From Allium sativum (Eukaryota > Streptophyta > Magnoliopsida > Asparagales > Amaryllidaceae): a stretch of 64,000 bases of DNA. Each line of letters starts with the position of its first letter. The stretch's first letter is position 1. Shown here in pieces: positions 60,623-64,000 of the stretch. Made by a program: the position numbers and the translations under genes. Under the pieces are notes generated by a model that ran no database searches, had not been told where the DNA came from, and was given only the letters and a program-made list of their open reading frames with translations. The stretch is taken from positions 165,377,079 through 165,441,078 of the forward strand of contig CM060926.1 of NCBI GenBank assembly GCA_030737875.1, read 5' to 3'.

Positions 60623-62508
60623 TCGTTGTCAATATGGAGTGACCGGTTGGATTATTATCCAAAGAACCACTCCGTACTGGCAGTAGCGTGAAAATCAGAT
60701 TATATAAAGATAATCGAAGACGGAGTAGAGTGCAAGGACTTTTTCTATTAATAGAAATAGTACCTTCAGTTCATCCTGTTCCTGGGTGACTTGTATGGAT
60801 GAATGACTGACAGAGTATTTCCAGACAATCATGTATATTTGATTTCTCCAACCATACCAAGAGTGGAAGCAGAGAAGGAAACTTCTTTTAGCTAACACAT
60901 AATGTATTGTTGTAGACGTCAATCGGTGATTTGATGGATTTGACGATGTGACATTCGAAGTGAATCTGGTGTGATGATAAAGCGCAGCTTCTAGCCTCAT
61001 CATCCGGTAAATGACAGAAATCGGGAAGGCAGCATGGCTAAGTCGGTCGCACCGAAGTAAGGTGTATAAATCACCTGATCTAGAGTTTCATTTACTTCTA
61101 AAAATCTATTGTTGATGTTGTCCCATTCGGGAAACGGTTGCTGATCGCAACTGTTGGTGATATACATTCGATACACTCAAGCGAAATGAGTGGTCGGTCA
61201 TGTGTGGCCGGGTTGCAAGATGTTCTTGTTGAACCCAGTGTATTCCTCTCTAGAGGTACATTAGCGAAAGGTGGTTTCATACCTTGTCATAGTTGGAAAT
61301 CCATTACCCAATACGTTCTTGCGGTTTTGATTGTATACTATATATGTAGAACGTGAGATGAAAGCGTTTCTGCTAGATGATTATATATATACTGTGGTTG
61401 ATAGACATTATTATAATATCAAAAGGTTTTTGATATAAAGATATTTTGGATTCTCATAAGGGAAAAACCTGTAATAACCCGGAAAATCTGAGCCAGTTTA
61501 AAATTTTTATTTTGGCTATTTTAGCGAATTTTGAATATTTAAAATAGATTATTTTAAATAATATCACCGAAAAATTTATTTTGAATATATTTAGAACGTA
61601 TATATCTATATACGTCGTCGTTAGAATATAAATAATTATATATAATTATAAATAGAATTGAAAATGGCGCGGTAGTTCGATAATTCGATTTCAAACTTCA
61701 ATTGAATGTACCGGGTGCAAAACAATCCGGATTTTAGTTAAACCAAAAATATTAGAATCTATTCGTGAATATCTTTCCAACGAATCCGAAAAATCGAAAT
61801 TTCATAGCGGGAATCAAAAGTTATGCCCAGTTGAAAATTCAGAATAGTCGCTATGTAAATTATACATGGCCCAAAAAGTCATATTTTGCATACGGATGAA
61901 TTTGGACTCGAAACCACTTCCATTGAGTTTAAAATGTCGTTTAGAACTCCGAAAAGTATAAGCTTCGATATATTCCGATATCCGGAATAGTGGCTATGGG
62001 CTAGAGTTGTTCGGTTAACAATACATAGCCCTTAAAAAGTGAAATTTTGCATACGAGCTCAGAATTCGACGAGATAAATTTTTATGGATTCATAATGACA
62101 AAATATTGTTATGTTCCAAAGGGCTCGTCGAACGGAGTCAGTATGTGGCCGTTCGGGCTAAAACAGTTCAGGGTAAAGCGGGCAGTCATTTTACAAAGGA
62201 ACATTACTGATACGACCTCGGAATTCAATTCTACTTTTTTTTCTAGATTCGTATCATCTAATAATGGTTAAATCCAAGAGGGCTTGATTTTTTGAGTTAG
62301 CATGTGAGCGTGCGAGAAGAAAAGGTGCGCCAAAATCGCATTTTTAGAGCTTATCTGAGCATTTTTGTGATTTTTAACGGACGGTCAAACGAACTCGAAA
62401 TTCGACAAAACTTGTTTCGTTGGACTCGTCTTCACGTCTATTATCTCGTGTTCGAAATCCGCGGCCATCGGAGATCGCTAGCGTTCAGGCGATACGCGAG
62501 AAACTAGC

Positions 62509-62516
62509 ATATAAAC
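62509..62516 (+). promoter_or_regulatory. TATA box of family B LTR
   Basis: ATATAAAC, 70 bases before an ATG in good context at 62579. Confidence 0.45.
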
Positions 62517-62578
62517 ACTTTTACTACCTTTTCTTCTTCACTTTCTTCCTCTTCCTCTTTCTTCACAAAAACTCAAAA

Positions 62579-62920
62579 ATGGAGACCACTCCTCCTCCCG
62601 CCGCTGCCCCTCCTCCACCGCCCACCACCAGCCTCCGGCGAGCCGCCGCACCCCCTCTTCCTCTCCTCCTCCTCCTCCTCTTCCTCCTCCTCCTTCTCTC
62701 TCCTCTTTTCATAACCCTAAACCCCCAAATAACCAAACACCACCACCGCGGCCACCACGGGCCCCACCACCGCCACCCACACCCTCCCCCACGTCCATCA
62801 GGCCCGCGCCCCCCCTCCAGCCCCCTCAATTCCGGCCGTGGGCCCCGCTACACCCAAAAACCCATTTTCACCAAAATTACCCGTTTTGCAAATAAGTCCC
62901 TGACCGTATTTCGCGAATAA
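62579..62920 (+). CDS. Small open frame with membrane-like segment in LTR leader
   Basis: An ATG in AAAAATGGAG context opens 113 codons. The N-terminus is Pro/Ala-rich, followed by RR and a very hydrophobic Leu run (PLPLLLLLLFLLLLLSPLF) that would suit a signal anchor. A His-rich and then Pro-rich stretch and a basic tail follow. It uses low-complexity CTC/CCT-rich DNA, which can stay open by chance, and the matching place in other family B LTRs has no such frame. I do not recognise it; translation is doubtful. Confidence 0.25.
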   Translation: METTPPPAAAPPPPPTTSLRRAAAPPLPLLLLLLFLLLLLSPLFITLNPQITKHHHRGHHGPHHRHPHPPPRPSGPRPPSSPLNSGRGPRYTQKPIFTKITRFANKSLTVFRE

Positions 62921-63299
62921 CTCCCAAACGGTGCGTTTTTGGCCAAAGTCCCTCAAGACCAAAGTTGTAGAGCGCGAAATTCTCTTCGATTTGGCTATAT
63001 GGAAGTCATGTTTTGGAATTCGGAGCTGCCCGGAAAACGCGTTTAAAGTCTGCTGTCCGGAAGCGGCAAAATTCGTGTACTTTCGCGAATTCCGGCGAAA
63101 TGGCACATTTTCGGCAAGAAGACCACTAGGCAAAAGTTGTTCAGAATGGCGTGCTTGTGCTAGAAAAAAAGATGGCGTGAAGATTGAAGCTTGTTTGCAA
63201 AGTCTGGAGCTCGAACAACAATTCAGCAGTTCAGAAAAGGCGTTAGAAAAAAGTGAGTTTTCTCCGTTTTAAAGCTTCTATGATTTTTGACATATGAAG

Positions 63300-63590
63300 T
63301 TAATAAAAATATGATTTTTATGATATAGAAGTTAATAAAAATATGATTTTTACATTATAGAAGTATTAAAGATTTGATCTTTATTATGTAAAAGGAGCAA
63401 AGATGTGATTTTTATATAAGTGGCGATATAAAAATATAATCTTTATTATATGAACACCGTTGTAAAAATAGAATTTTTATCTATATAGTAGTAGTATAAA
63501 AATGTGATTTTCATATACATAGCAACAATATAAAAATGTGATTTTTATATACATGGCAACAATATAAAAATGTGATTTTTATATATGTAG
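63300..63590. repeat. Array of ATAAAAAT..ATTTTTAT short palindromes
   Basis: About nine units of the kind ataaaaatgtgatttttat, with 30-40 bp spacing. Confidence 0.85.
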
Positions 63591-63675
63591 TGACTACGGG
63601 CGGTGAAAGTGACAAAAGGCGAGAACGACGAAGATTTCTAAATAAGAAGAGTCGTGGCATTTGGTTTAGCTAGTC

Positions 63676-63757
63676 GGTGAGAACTTCTCACTCAAATCTC
63701 TTTTTCTAGTTATATATATACTAGGATGCAGACGGTGCTTAGTAGCACCCGACACAA
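63676..63757 (+). other. Conserved family B block with two small inverted repeats
   Basis: Copy of 32705-32786: GGTGAGAACTTCTCAC (63676-63691), then ctaggatgcagacggtgctt with the GGTGCT/AGCACC stem. Confidence 0.65.
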
Positions 63758-64000
63758 TCGTCCACAGACCATGGAATTGTTTGGTTGAGTAGTTGGTTAG
63801 ATTACTTGGTTTGAATTGAATTGTTTAGTGAATTGAATGGATTTGATTGATGTATGAATGGCGTGGGCCTTCACTAGACCGGGGATAAGGCTAGGCCTTG
63901 TCCCGTTTCTAGTATCGTGCCGTTATGCCGCCGAAATTTTCTAAAATATGTTAGAAAAATAAAAATATCATTTTTATTGTGTAAATGAAATGAATAGAAA

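Larger units (their letters stand above)
54251..61469 (+). mobile_element. LTR-type element or giant LTR inserted in family C right LTR (partial)
   Basis: It starts TGTAACATCCC directly after GAGTG, the presumed target. The other end and second target copy are beyond the window, after the insertion at 61470. It shares short blocks with family B (ggtgagaacttct at 56285, GGGTTG hairpin at 60199, ggaataggggta at 57085), so it is probably a distant relative. A TATA box (TATATAAA, 55080-55087) lies about 830 bp in. No coding domain is recognised. Exon-like stretches at 55300-55900 and 57240-57650 have open frames of up to about 105 codons without any motif. Confidence 0.65.
61470..64000 (+). mobile_element. 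Family B LTR, partial (runs off window end)
   Basis: It starts TGTAATAACCCGGAAAATC and shares with the LTR at 29549 the text cagtttaaaatttttatttt, the ATAAAAAT palindrome array, the GGTGAGAACTTCTCAC motif and the block with GGTGCTTAGTAGCACC. The end is not in the window, so solo or complete status is unknown. Confidence 0.8.

Noticed and set aside
62563..62829. 88-codon minus frame rich in Arg and Gly
   Set aside because: Antisense of the CTC/CCG-rich leader block; low-complexity artefact.

Overview
The window looks like gene-poor, transposon-dense heterochromatin of a flowering plant, most likely a eudicot. Long non-coding AT-rich stretches, short GT-AG introns, TATA boxes, plant-type transposons (PIF/Harbinger, CACTA, LTR elements with tRNA-iMet primer sites) and plant-only domains (plant mobile domain) support this. 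I cannot name the species. I see no convincing intact host gene; almost everything from 3162 onward can be assigned to mobile elements by their ends and target-site duplications (TSDs).

Layout. 1-3158: AT-rich, no gene recognised. 3162-16794: a very large PIF/Harbinger element (TIR GAGCATCCC, TSD TAA). It carries a Myb/SANT ORF1 and a DDE transposase, both broken, plus three extra genes: an unrecognised ORF, a GRF-type zinc-finger protein and a plant-mobile-domain (PMD) protein. A 4.5-kb solo LTR (7184-11674, TSD AAACA) sits inside it. 16798-19150: no gene recognised. 19154-22511: a non-autonomous CACTA element (TSD GTA).

22556 to beyond the window end: a nested stack of LTR elements. The host is a non-coding LTR element ('family C') with LTRs of about 2.17 kb and a 1.13-kb internal region. 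Its left LTR is split by two large solo LTRs of 'family B' (23447-28627 on the minus strand; 29549-50922 on the plus strand). The second of these is itself split by a retroposon (30454-31647), a solo LTR of 'family A' (36281-39434) and a two-LTR family A Ty3/gypsy element (40013-50468, minus strand). The right family C LTR is interrupted at 54251 by another LTR-type element, which is interrupted at 61470 by a third family B LTR running off the end. The nesting is confirmed within the window, because uninterrupted paralogous copies supply the empty sites.

The most interesting points are two. First, the Harbinger element carries PMD and GRF zinc-finger genes. Second, all four family A LTRs contain a near-perfect palindrome of two E2F-type sites about 250 bp from the LTR start, next to GTCGA arrays, a TATA region and a telo-box, which resembles a cell-cycle-type promoter. 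Several LTR families also carry long arrays of short inverted repeats.
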